In this document: positions 21,775 through 33,278 of the stretch, piece after piece
Layout: each line of letters begins with the position of its first letter
Position numbering within the stretch: position 1 is the first letter of the stretch
Source: Antedon mediterranea
Taxonomy: Eukaryota; Echinodermata; Crinoidea; Comatulida; Antedonidae
Assembly: GCF_964355755.1 (NCBI RefSeq)
Contig: NC_092672.1
Coordinates: 3,224,001 to 3,288,000 of the forward strand
DNA length: 64,000 nucleotides
Reading direction: 5' to 3'
Made by a program: the position numbers and the translations under genes
The notes under the pieces: model-generated
Databases searched by the model: none
What the model saw: only the letters and a program-made list of their open reading frames with translations
Told to the model about the DNA's origin: nothing

Positions 21775-22495
21775 TCTATAGCATGTCTGTCTAGGCTCTC
21801 AAGCCTGTCTGTCTAGCCTTTCTGTGTAGCCTCTATAGACTGTCTGTCTAGTCTGTCTGTCTAGCCTGTCTAGCATGTGTAGCCCCTCCCTCTAGCCTGT
21901 CTGTCTAGCCTGTCTGTCTAGCTTGTCTGTCTAGCCTGTCTGTCTAGCCTCTATAGCATGTCTGTCTAGGCTCTCTAGCCTGTCTGAACTGTCTAGACTG
22001 TCTGTCTGTCTGAACAGTCTAGACTGTCTGTCTGAACTGTCTAGCCTGTCTGTCTAGCCTGTCTGTCTAGCTTGTCTGTCTAGCCTGTCTGTCTAGCCTC
22101 TAAGCATGTCTGTCTAGGCTCTCTAGCCTGTCTGAACTGTCTGTCTGGCTATACTGTCTGTCTGTCTGAACTGTCTATCTGTCTAGACTGTCTGTCTGAA
22201 CTGTCTAGACTGTCTGTCTAGACTGTCAGTCTGAACTGTCTACTGTCTAGACTGTCTAGACTGTCTGTCTGTCTAGACTGTCTGTCTAGACTGTCTGTCT
22301 GTCTAGACTGTCTGTCTGTCTAGACTGTCTGTCTGTCTAGACTGGACTGTCTGTCTGTCTAGACTGTCTGTCTGTCTAGACTGTCTGTCTGAAATGTCTA
22401 GACTGTCTGTCTGTCTGTCAAGACAGACAGGCTAGACAGACAGGCTATACAGATAAACAGGCCAGACAGGCTAGAGAGACAGGCTAGAGAGACAA
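21775..22495. repeat. CTGTCTGTCTAG satellite with a strand switch
   Basis: About 650 bp of mixed CTGTCTGT, CTAGC and GAACTGTCTAGA units on the + strand, then from about 22419 the complement (AAGACAGACAGGCTAGACAG) for about 80 bp. The junction GTCTGTCAAGACAGAC is a palindrome, so the last 150 bp can fold back. Confidence 0.92.
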
Positions 22496-23296
22496 GATGG
22501 TACGCGAGCGAATCTAGTTTATATATTATTAGCTTACTAAATAATTTATCAATAACACATAAATCAGTTTTACTGGGTAAAATGTTATTTGTTATTTAAA
22601 TATTTTTATATAGTTTATTTTATATCATTTTTGTTATTTTGGGAGTACGGAACCTGAACTCTCGTTATACTGATTAGGTTCACTTTTAGGTTCCTGCCTA
22701 CTCCCTTAGTTTCTGTGTTTTTGTTTGTTTGTAACTGGTTTTTGGCAATAAATAATAATAATAATAATAATAATAAAATACTGTTCAATTTTCTATAATC
22801 TAGGCCTATGCTCAATCTAACTTCGCGCGGGACTGAAAATTGGCCATCAAATAATGGAATGTCCCAGATATGCAATAAACCAATCAGATCACATGCAATT
22901 AGTGACGAATTGCATATTCGCCGTTTTTGAGGCGCGTAAACAGTGTGTGCGTTTTACTCACACGAAGTGACGAATCGATATTCGACGCTTCGTGTGACGA
23001 ATGATTATAATATCATAATATATTCGCCAAATTATAATTAAAATAATTAATTAATGAAATAAGATACGCAGTTGATATTTGCATCAATTGTTTTTTAGAA
23101 TAAATACTGACGCTTTTCCCTGGTTTTAATGATGTCTACAAGCAGTGCTATAAATCAAACATTTGTATTGAAAGGTGCATTGTACCTCAATTTTGCTGTA
23201 CTACCAGAGGAAATATTTTTATTTAAAATATCTGTATAAACCATAAGTTTCATACTGTGTAATACTGTATAAAAATAATGCAATATATTTGACAAC
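22496..23296. other. Gene-free spacer
   Basis: Contains an (AAT)n microsatellite near 22750 and a CpG-containing stretch near 22900-23000 with an inverted CGAAT/ATTCG pattern. No exon recognised. Confidence 0.5.
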
Positions 23297-23953
23297 AGAG
23301 AACAGTGTCGTCAGCATATTGTGGCATGTGGGATGAGATCATGGTAGAAAAATCAGCAACATACATATTAAAACTACTACTGCTGATGCTTTCTTAACAT
23401 TTACATCCTTTGTTTTCGCTGATATCCAGACTCTCAGAAAGGACTACTGAACTACTTACTTTGTCTCCATTCGCTTTCAGTTCTCACAAAATAAGTCCTA
23501 TTTGTAGTATCGTCAACGACACGTTGAGTATCATCAGTAATTTGCGGCGATTTACAATTATCCATTGTGATAATTCCAGCAGCGTCTCTGGCAACGGCAT
23601 TACATTCTCAGAAATAATCGTTTAAGCAGAGTAACTCAAGTTCTTTACCACATATTCCTTGATATCAATTGAACTATCAAAGGGTACCATTTCTATTACA
23701 AATTTTAAAAATATTGTTGCAGCTTATTCTTTGTGTATAGCAAATTTTCTGCAATAACATTTTAGATAGGCTACTGTACATACATCACTCTTTACTTGTT
23801 TAATTATTTTGATGTGATGGCCTTATGTACTTTTTTTCAGCAGTTTATATCAAAGCAGCCTGACGGATTTTACGAGTTATATTTTCATCGTTGTAACCAA
23901 TTCTCGTTTTGCTATATCATTCCAATTGTAACAAAGATATTAAAATAATAACA

Positions 23954-24249
23954 CAAAATTAGGTTCAATCTCATCCTATTTATTTGTTATGAAGAGAGCA
24001 CCCGTCACTGAAAACAATATAATGAAATCAAATAAATTCATGTTCTACACAATTAAAAATTCACAGGTTTTAAACATTTAAATGTTTGTGCTATATACAA
24101 ACAAAATTAGGTTCAATCTCATCCTATTTATTTGTTATGAAGAGAGCACCCGTCACTGAAAACAATATAATGAAATCAAATAAATTCATGTTCTACACAA
24201 TTAAAAATTCACAGGTTTTAAACATTTAAATGTTTGTGCTATATACAAA
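23954..24249. repeat. 148-bp tandem duplication, left arm only
   Basis: CAAAATTAGGTTCAATCTC to GTGCTATATACAAA is repeated twice with essentially no difference. The right arm has a single copy near 37.9-38.03 kb. Confidence 0.9.
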
Positions 24250-24420
24250 TCTATCACTCAACCCTATTATGAACAAAATACATTTTAAGCCATCAACATA
24301 CCAAACATAATTATACCCGGAAAATATTTAATATTAATAGATAATATTTAAATAAAGACATTTTTTGTACAACTAGCTCAAAACAGTAAAGTATTCCAAA
24401 CCTTTGTATACAACTGGGTA

Positions 24421-24530
24421 CACTATCAAACGTGCCCAAATATGATAGGGGTATGCCCAAATATGGTCAATAAATGGGCACACATCACATTGTTTTTGTC
24501 ACATAAAGTTTGATAGTGTAGATAGAGCTT
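24421..24530. repeat. MITE family A copy 6
   Basis: Left terminus lost. Ends GATAGTGTAGATAGAGCTTAA. Counterpart of 37103-37203. Confidence 0.8.
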
Positions 24531-24690
24531 AAGGTAGACTAAAATAATACTGTGGAGTATTCTAATGATGAACTATTAATAATTATTAAGATAATGTAAC
24601 ATGAATGGTTGACAACTAATATTTGCTAAAAATAGGTGAGTTCCAGAAAGCTGAACTTGTTCTCTTCAAGTATCGTGCTCTTTTTTTCCT

Positions 24691-26282
24691 TCACGCTCTG
24701 AAAGAAAAGTAACAAATTATTTTGTTTGATGGTCTTGTGTATATATATATATACAGTATATATAAATATATTCTAATGCTTTGCAAAGGACCATCAAACA
24801 AAATAATTTAATAATTTATATATATACATATCAAGCAGACGGTCCGAGTTCGAGTCTCAGTTGGGGCGACTTTTTCCCATTCTCACAGATTTCCTCATCT
24901 TTATCGTTGCAAATTAATTAATTAAATTTCGGTATATCACCGGGCGGTTTAGAATTAATGTTCTTTGCCTATTGTGTTTATATATATATATATATACACA
25001 CAAATCTTTATATAATTTTCCACAATAATATTTCCAGCAGAACAGAGGGTACATTATGCAATGCAACAACTGCAACAATATTAAGTATTTATATTAATAA
25101 ACTTATACATATAAAAAACAGTAGTAAAATGCTATTCACATTTTTGGTCATTCATAAAGAAGTTTCCAAAGACTTGATTACAGCTCTGTCTACACTATCA
25201 AATTAGTTTGACAAAAAACTGTGATGTACACAAATATGGTAGTGATATGCTTAAATATGGTAGCAATATCATTGTGTCCATATTTGGGTACATCACAATT
25301 TTTTGTCACATAAAGTTTGACAGTGTAGACACAGAGCTTTATACATACAGTAAAATGCTATTCAAATTTTTGAACATTTATAAAGAAGTTTCCAAACACT
25401 TGATAACTTACATTGCAAATCTAATCATGGTGATGATGCTAAAAATGGATTCCAATGCAAGGAAAATAATTGGAATTACATTTAAAATGAGCTCAACACG
25501 TAGCACGTATGGTTGCCATTTAAGGTAATACATATAAACAAAGAAGACTGGTACGCATAACGCCAATGATACACCAAGATGCGGTAGCTTCTCTGTTAAA
25601 TTACCCTTTTTCCCTAAAATAAATGAAATATGTAAAGTGAATAAATTTGTTACTGGCATTCAATGCTTAATATGAACAAACATTGTAGACTTTTTTTATG
25701 AGGTATAATTTTCATTTTTTTTTCAGTTCTTAAACCATTTGGGAGAAAACAAATGTTAAAAATTTGATTAAAACTGTTAATTAATAGATTCGATTTGCTT
25801 ACCAATAAAAATTCTGACTGTTTCAACAGGTATTAATGCAAATAATAAAACAATGTCGCCTGCTAAATAGAAACCAGGGTAAGGAAATAGTGTGCCTACA
25901 GAACAAGTAATAAAAACAAACTGTTAAAATATACACTACTGTATAACATTAATTTGATACAAAAAATGGCACAGGCCTATGTTTGCAAGTTTGAGAGAAG
26001 AGATCATGATTTGAAAGATAAATTTGTGTAACAAACTCAAACAATATTATAATTATTGAATGTATCTACAATAGGCCTAGTTAGTTATAAAATGTTTCTC
26101 TTTTATACAGTGTATTCTAAATCAAAATTACTACACTACTCAATCATTTTTATTTATCAATTTAGTAAAAACGAGATATTTTACGTACCTTTAAATACAA
26201 ATATAAGAATTTCGCAAATCCAAAAGAATGCAAAATACCAACCATTGAAATACAAGAGTATTTGCAAAGGTAATGAAGAATT
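24691..26282 (-). CDS. TMEM216/TMEM80-family membrane protein, left-arm copy (5' exon not found)
   Basis: Four minus-strand exons with one frame: A 26282-26189, B 25895-25803, C 25613-25412, D 24697-24691 (stop). Together they give 131 residues, and a short N-terminal exon is missing. The translation NSSLPLQILLYFNGWYFAFF, then LFPYPGFYLAGDIVLLF, VETVRIFIGKKGNLTE and YYLKWQPYVLRVELILNVIP matches the four-helix TMEM216/TMEM80 family (Transmemb_17), which works at the ciliary transition zone. The introns are GT-AG; the exon C donor here is AAT|GTAAGT, where other copies have CAAG|GTAAGT. A candidate start (MAQK..) near 27.33 kb has the wrong splice phase. All exons are open, so it may be functional. 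Confidence 0.82.
24836..24955 (+). repeat. tRNA-derived SINE remnant with B box
   Basis: GACGGTCCGAGTTCGAGTCTC is a good B box with no A box upstream. The sequence continues into TTTTTCCCATTCTCACAG. The inverted counterpart is at 36772-36880. Confidence 0.5.
25182..25339. repeat. MITE family A copy 7
   Basis: Full copy in the intron between TMEM exons C and D. Inverted counterpart 36389-36537. Confidence 0.85.
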
Positions 26283-26299
26283 CTGTAATATGATTTGAG

Positions 26300-28327
26300 T
26301 TAAGTCTTCTTAAATGTCATTTATTATTTACGACACGTACTGTATATTTATTTATTGAACCTGTCAATTTAGCCTAAAGTTATTCATATTGGCCTTATTT
26401 TATTAATATTAATAGTTGGCATAGCAGGGAGATGTAAATAAATAAAATAAAGAATAAAACATAAAAAGCTCAAAACATTAATGGTTATTAATTTAAAAAT
26501 TAAATTTATTAAAAAAGGATACAGTCTGTGTTTTCTTCCCTAAATAAAAAAAAAACAATGTTTGTTAGTACATAAAACTAGGTTAGACATACAGTAGGCC
26601 TACTGTAGCTAGACTGGCTTAGCTATAGCTATAGGTCTCTTTGACCTCTACTAATACAAGGTACTGTTTTACAGTACATCTACAGTTCCAATTCTGCGCT
26701 TTACACTTAAAAAGAAACAAATGCAATTTTGAGATATGATTTTGAATTCATTCCAAGACAAGGCATGAGTATCATGAAATATTTTTTTTAGGTAACATAG
26801 TAATGTACAAGTAAAATAATGAGAGGCAGTACGTATGATTCAATCTTGCAACAATATTGTACCAGTACACAAAACTAAAAAGACTAAATACATTGAAAGA
26901 AGAACAAGTCACTATTAAAAAGAAGTTATTTAAATACTGCTTGATTACATAACACAATATCTATTGAAATAAAAGAACAATTGAGCTAGTCTAAATAAGA
27001 ATGGGAAATTACTTGCTGGAATGCAAAAGGTTGGTAACACTCCTTTCTCTAAGGTTTAATCATTTCAATTACTGGGCAAATTTTACAAAATCTATTAAGC
27101 ATGTGATTGCCAGTCTATTTTTATATACAGTATTAAGTAGGCTAAGCAAATAATTAATTATTTTGTTTCAATGATATTGCTTTAAAATAAGACCAACCAG
27201 GGTTCCATTTTGGAACTACAGTACTGTACTGTAGATGTTTTCTCTGAAGTGATTTTGTGATGGTGGTCTCTGTCTGGGAAAGGAGAACTACAAACCCATA
27301 AACAAGCAAAACCTACCCTTTTGTGCCATCTCAAAGCCTTCAAAACCAATCGGAGGTTTTTGTCTACCTTTTATCTTATTTCTAAACAGTATCCTATGAT
27401 GCTAGCCAGTGAGTAAACGTAGTGTGACGACGATTAACACAGCGCGCAGCAGCTCATTAATTGACGTACGTACTTATACAGCCAATGCGGACGTAAATTG
27501 CGACTGCTGCATGCTGTAATTCAACAGCTGTTGCTGACCTGTGTTTAATTTTGGTGACAAATACAAAAATTGCGCTTTTTTGCTTGCTTTCTTTCTTTCT
27601 GTCAAATGTTATATAAACAATAAAAGCAATTGTTTTTGTATTATTGTGAGAAATAAAAGTTTGTTTTTCATGTCATGCATTCCTGAAGATGAACAAATAA
27701 AGTTCGAAAGTGAATTTAGGCCTATAACATGTGCAACATTGCCTTGCCTCACTTTATCGTCGTTTGTTTTTCATTCAGTTCAGTAGATTTCGTTTGTCGA
27801 AATCAAAGGTTCAAACATTTGTAACTGGGCATTATTTATAAATTGTAATAAATATACAATCAAATTATAAGGTGAAGTGAATAGCTATCAAATCGAACCT
27901 AAAAACAACGTAGGAGGACAAATCGATTAATTGATAATCAACACCAGTTGCATTTAATTAGTGGCATGCACTCAATCAAAGCATCAAGATATTAAACATA
28001 ATAAAAGATGAATTGATTATTTTCCAACTCCTTCAACCATCGAAGTATATTTTCTTTGATGTTTTAATTACATCAGCACTGAATTACATATTATCATGAA
28101 TCATCTTTGACTGTTGACATATTAACTGTTCACGTGTATTTTTCTTTGCAATTTTAAATGCAAATTATTAAAAAATATTGCACTATTTGTAGTGTTTCGT
28201 AAATGAATTAATTTAAACGAATGTGGTGGTGTATATCATAATATTTAGGTTATACGTGAAAGCAATCAAATCTCTTTAGGATATTTTGGTGGCTCTGGAA
28301 AGAGCTGTTTGGTTTTTCGTAAATGTT
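26300..28327. other. Non-coding part of the left arm, between TMEM and H1
   Basis: No further exons could be assigned. 27400-27540 is relatively CpG-rich with AGCCAATGCGG and TGACGTACGTAC and could hold the TMEM promoter. Most ORFs here mirror ORFs in the right arm and carry no coding signal. Confidence 0.4.
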
Positions 28328-28472
28328 TTACTTCTTTGCAGCTGCCTTCTTTGGTGGTTTTGAAACCTTTTTAGCTTTCGGCTTTTTGGGCTTCTTGCTG
28401 TCGAAATCATGTCGATGTAAGTGAGCAGCAGGCTTTTGCTGCAGCCTTCTTAGTTTTAGTTTTGTCAGCCAT
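28328..28472 (-). pseudogene. Histone H1 remnant, left arm
   Basis: Minus strand: ATGGCTGACAAAACTAAAAC opens the H1 N-tail (MADKTKTKKAAAKA), a shift leads to TYIDMIST, then most of the globular domain is deleted and the tail KKPKKPKAKKVSKPPKKAAAKK ends at the normal stop. The start frame closes after 21 codons. Confidence 0.85.
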
Positions 28473-28529
28473 CTTAGATAAGTAACACCCTTGAGCACGG
28501 ATCAAATAGCAGGTTAAAATAAGATAAAA

Positions 28530-28738
28530 GTCTAAAATTGAAAGCTAGCTATATTGATGTTGCGGACCTATACTAAAGCAACTATGTTGTTTCCCAGACC
28601 GCCTTTTTGTGTTGGAATGTTTAATTATGATAAATATGATAAAGTCCAAAATTGAAAGCTAGCATATTGATGTTGCGGACCTATATTAAAGCAACCGTGT
28701 TGTTTCCCAGACCGCCTTTTTGTGTTGGAATGTTTAAA
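28530..28738. repeat. About 104-bp tandem duplication upstream of the H1 remnant
   Basis: AAGTCTAAAATTGAAAGCTAG to TTTGTGTTGGAATGTTTAA occurs twice with a few differences. The right arm has one copy. Confidence 0.85.
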
Positions 28739-29129
28739 ATTATTTTTACAAAAATTGTGTTTGTTATTGGCTAAGAATTGTTGCTAAAACAATCTTATTC
28801 AGTTGACAACCAACAGTGATGAAACCGCCACTAACAGGTTGAATCTAAACATAATAAACTGTAAAGATACATTCAAATAAGCAACAATAACATAACAAAA
28901 ATCGCAACATTATAGAGATTTAACAATTTTACCCTTAAATGCATTATACATGTAAACTATCATAAAATAAATCAATATCCAAACAAGTAACCTATTACAT
29001 GTGTTAGGTAATCCCTGAAAATACCTAGTTTTGTGCATTCAACACGACCACAAGGAACGTGAAGCAAACACTTGCTGCGAGCAAGAGGACAATCATAAAC
29101 AGAATTGAATGAGTTGTATAAAAAATCAA

Positions 29130-29216
29130 AATAATCATATAAATACGCTGAGATTGTGTACAAGAAATTGAATTAAAAATGACTGAACAGTATTCCAGGT
29201 GGGGCGCACGACTGAA
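29130..29216 (-). pseudogene. LINE RT thumb fragment
   Basis: The minus strand reads PHLEYCSVIFNSIS, a standard non-LTR RT thumb motif (RPxLEYCSxxW/F). The upstream part YRSVV lies across the MULE-like insertion at 30302. Confidence 0.7.
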
Positions 29217-30296
29217 GGGTGTCACGAAAGCTCAGACCACGAAAGCTCAGACCCCCTAAGAATTAAGATCACGAAAGCTAAGACCCAACACCTAAGATTA
29301 CAAATACTAAGATATACTACAGCTTAAAAACAATACTTGTTTATCCATACATAATTTTAAACACAGTAGGTTTCATTTATTACCATAAATATAATTTAAT
29401 ACTACCGCAAAACATAGATAAACTCACATTATTTTCGCCCGTTGAGTAAATGTATATTTTTTCTTTACAACAAACAAACTTGACGGGTTGTTTGTTGGTA
29501 TATATTTACTCCATTGTGTTGCTTCAGAGGATGTTTTTCTTACGCACCTGCCTTTCTTGTATTTTGACTCCAAATTTGTTGACTAACTTTATCCTGAACA
29601 CCACACTTTAAAATTAGGACTTATAAGTACTTTCAGAAGGAGAAACACATAATAACAAATAAATAAATCCTTTAAATTGATGATTTTACAGATGTGTTTC
29701 TTTGTATACTGTGATGACAATGTAACTCCTCGAGCTCCCCATGCTCAATGTTTTTGTTTCTATGGAGCGCCAAAAGAGCAACAATAATAGTACAAGTATA
29801 AAAACAGAAAGAAAACGAAACAAAAAAACTTATCATGATTTTTAAATTAAAATTTAATTGCCAGTATTTATTTCTTCGTACTTGCATGATTATACTATTA
29901 TCATTACAATTTTACATTGTTCCATCCACACTGTAGATGGACTCCACAGAGTTTTCAGCCCTCTATATAATTTTTGCTCTTTTGACGTTCCATAGAAACA
30001 AAAACATTGAACATGGCCCATGGGGTAGGCCTACTGTACTGTAGGCTAGTCATTTTGTGTGCGAGAAAAACGTCTGTAAAATCATCAATTTAAAAATGTA
30101 TTTGTTACTTTTTATGTGATTCTTTTTCATGAAAGTGCCAATTCTAAGGTGTGGTATTCAGAATAAATGTTGGGAGTTAAAATACAAGGCAGGTGCGAAA
30201 GATAAATATTGGTAATCTTAGGTGTTGGGTCTTAGCTTTCGTAATCTTAGGTCTTAGGGGGTCTGAGCTTTCGTGGTCTGAGCTTTCGTGACACCC
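29217..30296 (-). mobile_element. MULE-like element M1
   Basis: The ends GGGTGTCACGAAAGCTCAG and its complement extend into long inverted repeats with a repeated CACGAAAGCT(C/A)AGACC module. Flanks carry CACGACTGAA on both sides (29207-29216 and 30302-30311), with 5 extra bases on the right. The interior is the reverse complement of M2 and has no recognisable transposase. Confidence 0.85.
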
Positions 30297-30523
30297 CACG
30301 ACACGACTGAACGGTACAATGATGTTAATGCTCCACCATTGCCCATGAATCTACAGTTCCTGTAAATTTCTAAGAGTTGCAAATGAATTGCCGATTTTAA
30401 CCTGAAAAATAAATGTTTGGTCCCTGCATTCAACATGATATTGACGCGTCTCACAGCGAGCTGGGGGACGAACGATTCGTACAAAGGAAAGGACACCGCC
30501 AGACAACTGCGTACCAATTGTTT
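30297..30523 (-). other. Spacer between M1 and M2, LINE-derived at its left end
   Basis: The left 20 bases continue the LINE thumb (LYRSVV). The rest reads open on the minus strand (VPQLAVRRVNIMLNAGTKHL) but I do not recognise it. Confidence 0.45.
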
Positions 30524-31608
30524 GGGTGTCACGAAAACTCAGACCACGAAAGCTCAGACCCCCTAAGACCTAAGATCACGAAAGCTAAGACCCAACACCT
30601 AAGATTACAAATATTTATCTTTCGCACCTGCCTTGTATTTTAACTCCTAACATTTATTCTGAATACCACACCTTAGAATTGGCACTTTCATGAAAAAGAA
30701 TCACCGTATAAAAAGTAACAAATACATTTTTAAATTGATGATTTTACAGACGTTTTTCTCGCACACAAAATGACTAGCCTACAGTACAGTAGGCCTACCC
30801 CATGGGCCATGTTCAATGTTTTTGTTTCTATGGAACGTCAAAAGAGCAAAAATTATATAGAGGGCTGAAAACTCTGTGGAGTCCATCTACAGTGTGGATG
30901 GAACAATGTAAAATTAAAATTGTAATGATAATAGTATAATCATGCAAGTACGAAGAAATAAATACTGGCAAATAAATTTTAATTTAAAAATCATGATAAG
31001 TTTTTTTGTTTCGTTTTCTTTCTGTTTTTATACTTGTACTATTATTGTTGCTCTTTTGGCGCTCCATAGAAACAAAAACATTGAGCATGGGGAGCTCGAG
31101 GAGTTACATTACAGTATACAAAGAAACACATCTGTAAAATCATCAATTTAAAGGATTTATTTATTTGTTATTATGTGTTTCTCCTTCTGAAAGTACTTAT
31201 AAGTCCTAATTTTAATGTGTGGTGTTCAGGATAAAGTTAGTCAACAAATTTGGAGTCAAAATACAAGAAAGGCAGGTGCGTAAGAAAAACATCCTCTGAA
31301 CCAACACAATGGAGTAAATATATACCAACAAACAACCCGTCAAGTTTGTTTGTTGTAAAGAAAAAATATACATTTACTCAACGGGCGAAAATAATGTGAG
31401 TTTATCTATGTTTTGCGGTAGTATTAAATTATATTTATGGTAATAAATGAAACCTACACTGTGTTTAAAATTATGTATGGAAAAACAAGTATTGTTTTTA
31501 AGCTGTAGTATATCTTAGTATTTGTAATCTTAGGTGTTGGGTCTTAGCTTTCGTGATCTTAGGTCTTAGGGGGTCTGAGCTTTCGTGGTCTGAGCTTTCG
31601 TGACACCC
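30524..31608 (+). mobile_element. MULE-like element M2
   Basis: Same family as M1 in opposite orientation. Its ends are GGGTGTCACGAAAACTCAG and CTTTCGTGACACCC. An exact 9-bp target duplication CAATTGTTT (30515-30523 and 31610-31618, one extra C on the right) supports a Mutator-like class. No transposase frame; a 69-codon ORF in the interior is mirrored in M1 but unrecognised. Confidence 0.88.
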
Positions 31609-31618
31609 CCAATTGTTT

Positions 31619-32109
31619 AGATCACTGGCAGTCAGGCAGCATGCATAAAGTATATAGCCTTCCGACATACATCAGTATTTATGTGTGGCTATGAAGTATA
31701 ATGTATCATAGAGGATTATAGTGAATATTAATATTTTACACTATAATATCTATGGTATCATGTACTGTAGTTCACATTATGGCATCCGATTATTTTTCTC
31801 CTAGACGTACGTTCGCATTGAACTTGAACGCAAAACAAAATATCGAGTAAAATGATCTAACAATCGGCGGTTCCGCACAGAGCACGCGCATCTAACATAC
31901 GGCAACAAAAATGTTATCGTTTAAATAGTCCACGAGTCCAAGTACGATCGTTTTGCTCATTGGTAGCATGCTGCATGAGAGTGTCTTTTCCGGCCATATC
32001 TAAGGGTGTCATTTAACAAAATTTGCTTCGCCTCAGGCCCCACCCCAGGGGGGGGTAGGTATGGGGGTGGGGTGACCCAAATACTTAGTGTGCGAACCCC
32101 CCCTTGACA
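31619..32109. other. Palindrome centre, unassigned
   Basis: Includes a G/C-rich tract at about 32035-32105 (CCCCAGGGGGGGGTAGG) resembling an eroded transposon end. No gene recognised. Confidence 0.4.
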
Positions 32110-32218
32110 GATCCTGGCTCCATAACAAACCCAGCATTCTATTTTCCTTAGATACAACATAATTAATATGCAAACAAAAATTTAACTTACTATCAATTAA
32201 AACTCCTAAACCTCGCAT
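32110..32218 (-). pseudogene. LINE RT thumb fragment, minus strand
   Basis: Reads RGLGVLIDSKLNFCLHINY and VVSKENRMLGLLW, an RT thumb. It abuts a plus-strand RT fragment at 32219. Confidence 0.75.
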
Positions 32219-32662
32219 TGCTTCATTCTACAGCGTACAATGCTTTGAATAGTAAGAAGCAATGCGATGTGGTCTACACTGACTCGGTTCCTCGTGATTT
32301 ACTTGTTTTTAAGATTGGTTTGAAAGGGAATCTTCTTAAATGGTTTTCAGATTATTTGTGGCTCCCTGTACTTTCTGGGGTTCTGCAGGGGTCAATTATT
32401 GGTCCCTTGCTTTTTAATTTGTATCTTAATGACCTTCCTTCTGTTTTTAAGTTTTCACAATCACTTCTGTTTGCTGATTAGGCCTACCTTAAGTTGTTTA
32501 AAGTAATCTCTTCACCTGACGACGCTCTTCTGCTGCAAGAAGATATGAATTCTCTTGTGGGATGGACTGAAAACAAAGCCTATTTTAACCAAATATTTGA
32601 ATGATCAGGAATTAGATTGTGTTAATTTTCAAAGGGATTTAGGAGTTTTAATTGATAATAAG
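32219..32662 (+). pseudogene. LINE RT fragment, plus strand
   Basis: Reads VPRDLLVFKIGLKGNLLKWF, then SGVLQGSIIGPLLFNLYLND, LLFAD with a stop at the catalytic site, ISSPDDALLLQEDMN and QRDLGVLIDNKL, with frameshifts and deletions. Head-to-head with the minus fragment on its left. Confidence 0.82.
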
Positions 32663-33131
32663 TTGTACCGTTCAGTCGTGCGACCCACCTGGAATACTGT
32701 TAGTCATTTATAAGACATGTAATAGGTTACTTGTTACCTGTTTGGATATTGATTTATTTTATGATAGTTTAAATGTATTTAAGGGTAAAATTGTTAAATC
32801 TTTATAATGTTGCGATTTTTGTTTGTTATTGTTGCTTATTTGAACGTATCTTTATAGTTTATTATGTTTAGATTCAACCTGTTAGTGGCGGTTTCATCAA
32901 TGTTGGTTTTCAACTGAATAATATTGTTTTAGCCACAATATTAAGCCAATCAAACACAATTTTCATTGTTAAGAATCATTTTAAACAATCCAACACAAAA
33001 AAGGCGGTATGGGAAACAACACGGTTGCTTTAGTATAGGTCCGCAACATCAATAGAGCTAGCTTTCAATTTTGGACTTATCATATTTTAACCTGCTATTT
33101 GATTCGTGCTCAAGGGTGTTACTTATCTAAG

Positions 33132-33278
33132 ATGGCTGACAAAACTAAAACTAAGAAGGCTGCAGCAAAAGCCTGCTGCTCACCCAACTTACATCGACAG
33201 CAAGAAGCCCAAAAGCCCAAAAAGCCGAAAGCTAAAAAGGCTTCAAAACCACCAAAGAAGGCAGCTGCAAAGAAGTAA
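33132..33278 (+). pseudogene. Histone H1-derived tails-only ORF, 48 codons
   Basis: ATG 33132-33134 to TAA 33276-33278 is one open frame. N-tail MADKTKTKKAAAKA, a short out-of-frame linker (CCSPNLHRQQEAQ) where H1 codes KPAAHPTYID in another frame, then the C-tail KPKKPKAKKASKPPKKAAAKK. The whole globular domain is deleted. The product would be a very basic peptide without a nucleosome-binding fold. The start context is the same as in the left arm. Most simply a pseudogene that happens to have regained frame. Confidence 0.7.

Larger units (their letters stand above)
23297..30318. repeat. Large palindrome, left arm (interrupted by a MULE-like element)
   Basis: Complementary to 32663-38732. 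Outer anchors AGAACAGTGTCGTCAGCATA (23299) and TTGTACCGTTCAGTCGTG (inner end). The arm carries, in inverted order, an RT scrap, a TMEM216-like gene, an H1 remnant and a LINE thumb fragment. The element at 29217-30296 was inserted later; its empty site is preserved in the right arm. Confidence 0.9.

Noticed and set aside
23410-23625. 71-codon ORF mirrored in the right arm (38400-38618)
   Set aside because: The mirror copy is part of the palindrome, and the two differ by a codon-sized indel and substitutions without coding bias. No domain or splice context was found.
29672-29887. 71-codon ORF repeated at 30942-31151
   Set aside because: It lies inside the two MULE-like elements and resembles no transposase; its conservation follows from element copying.
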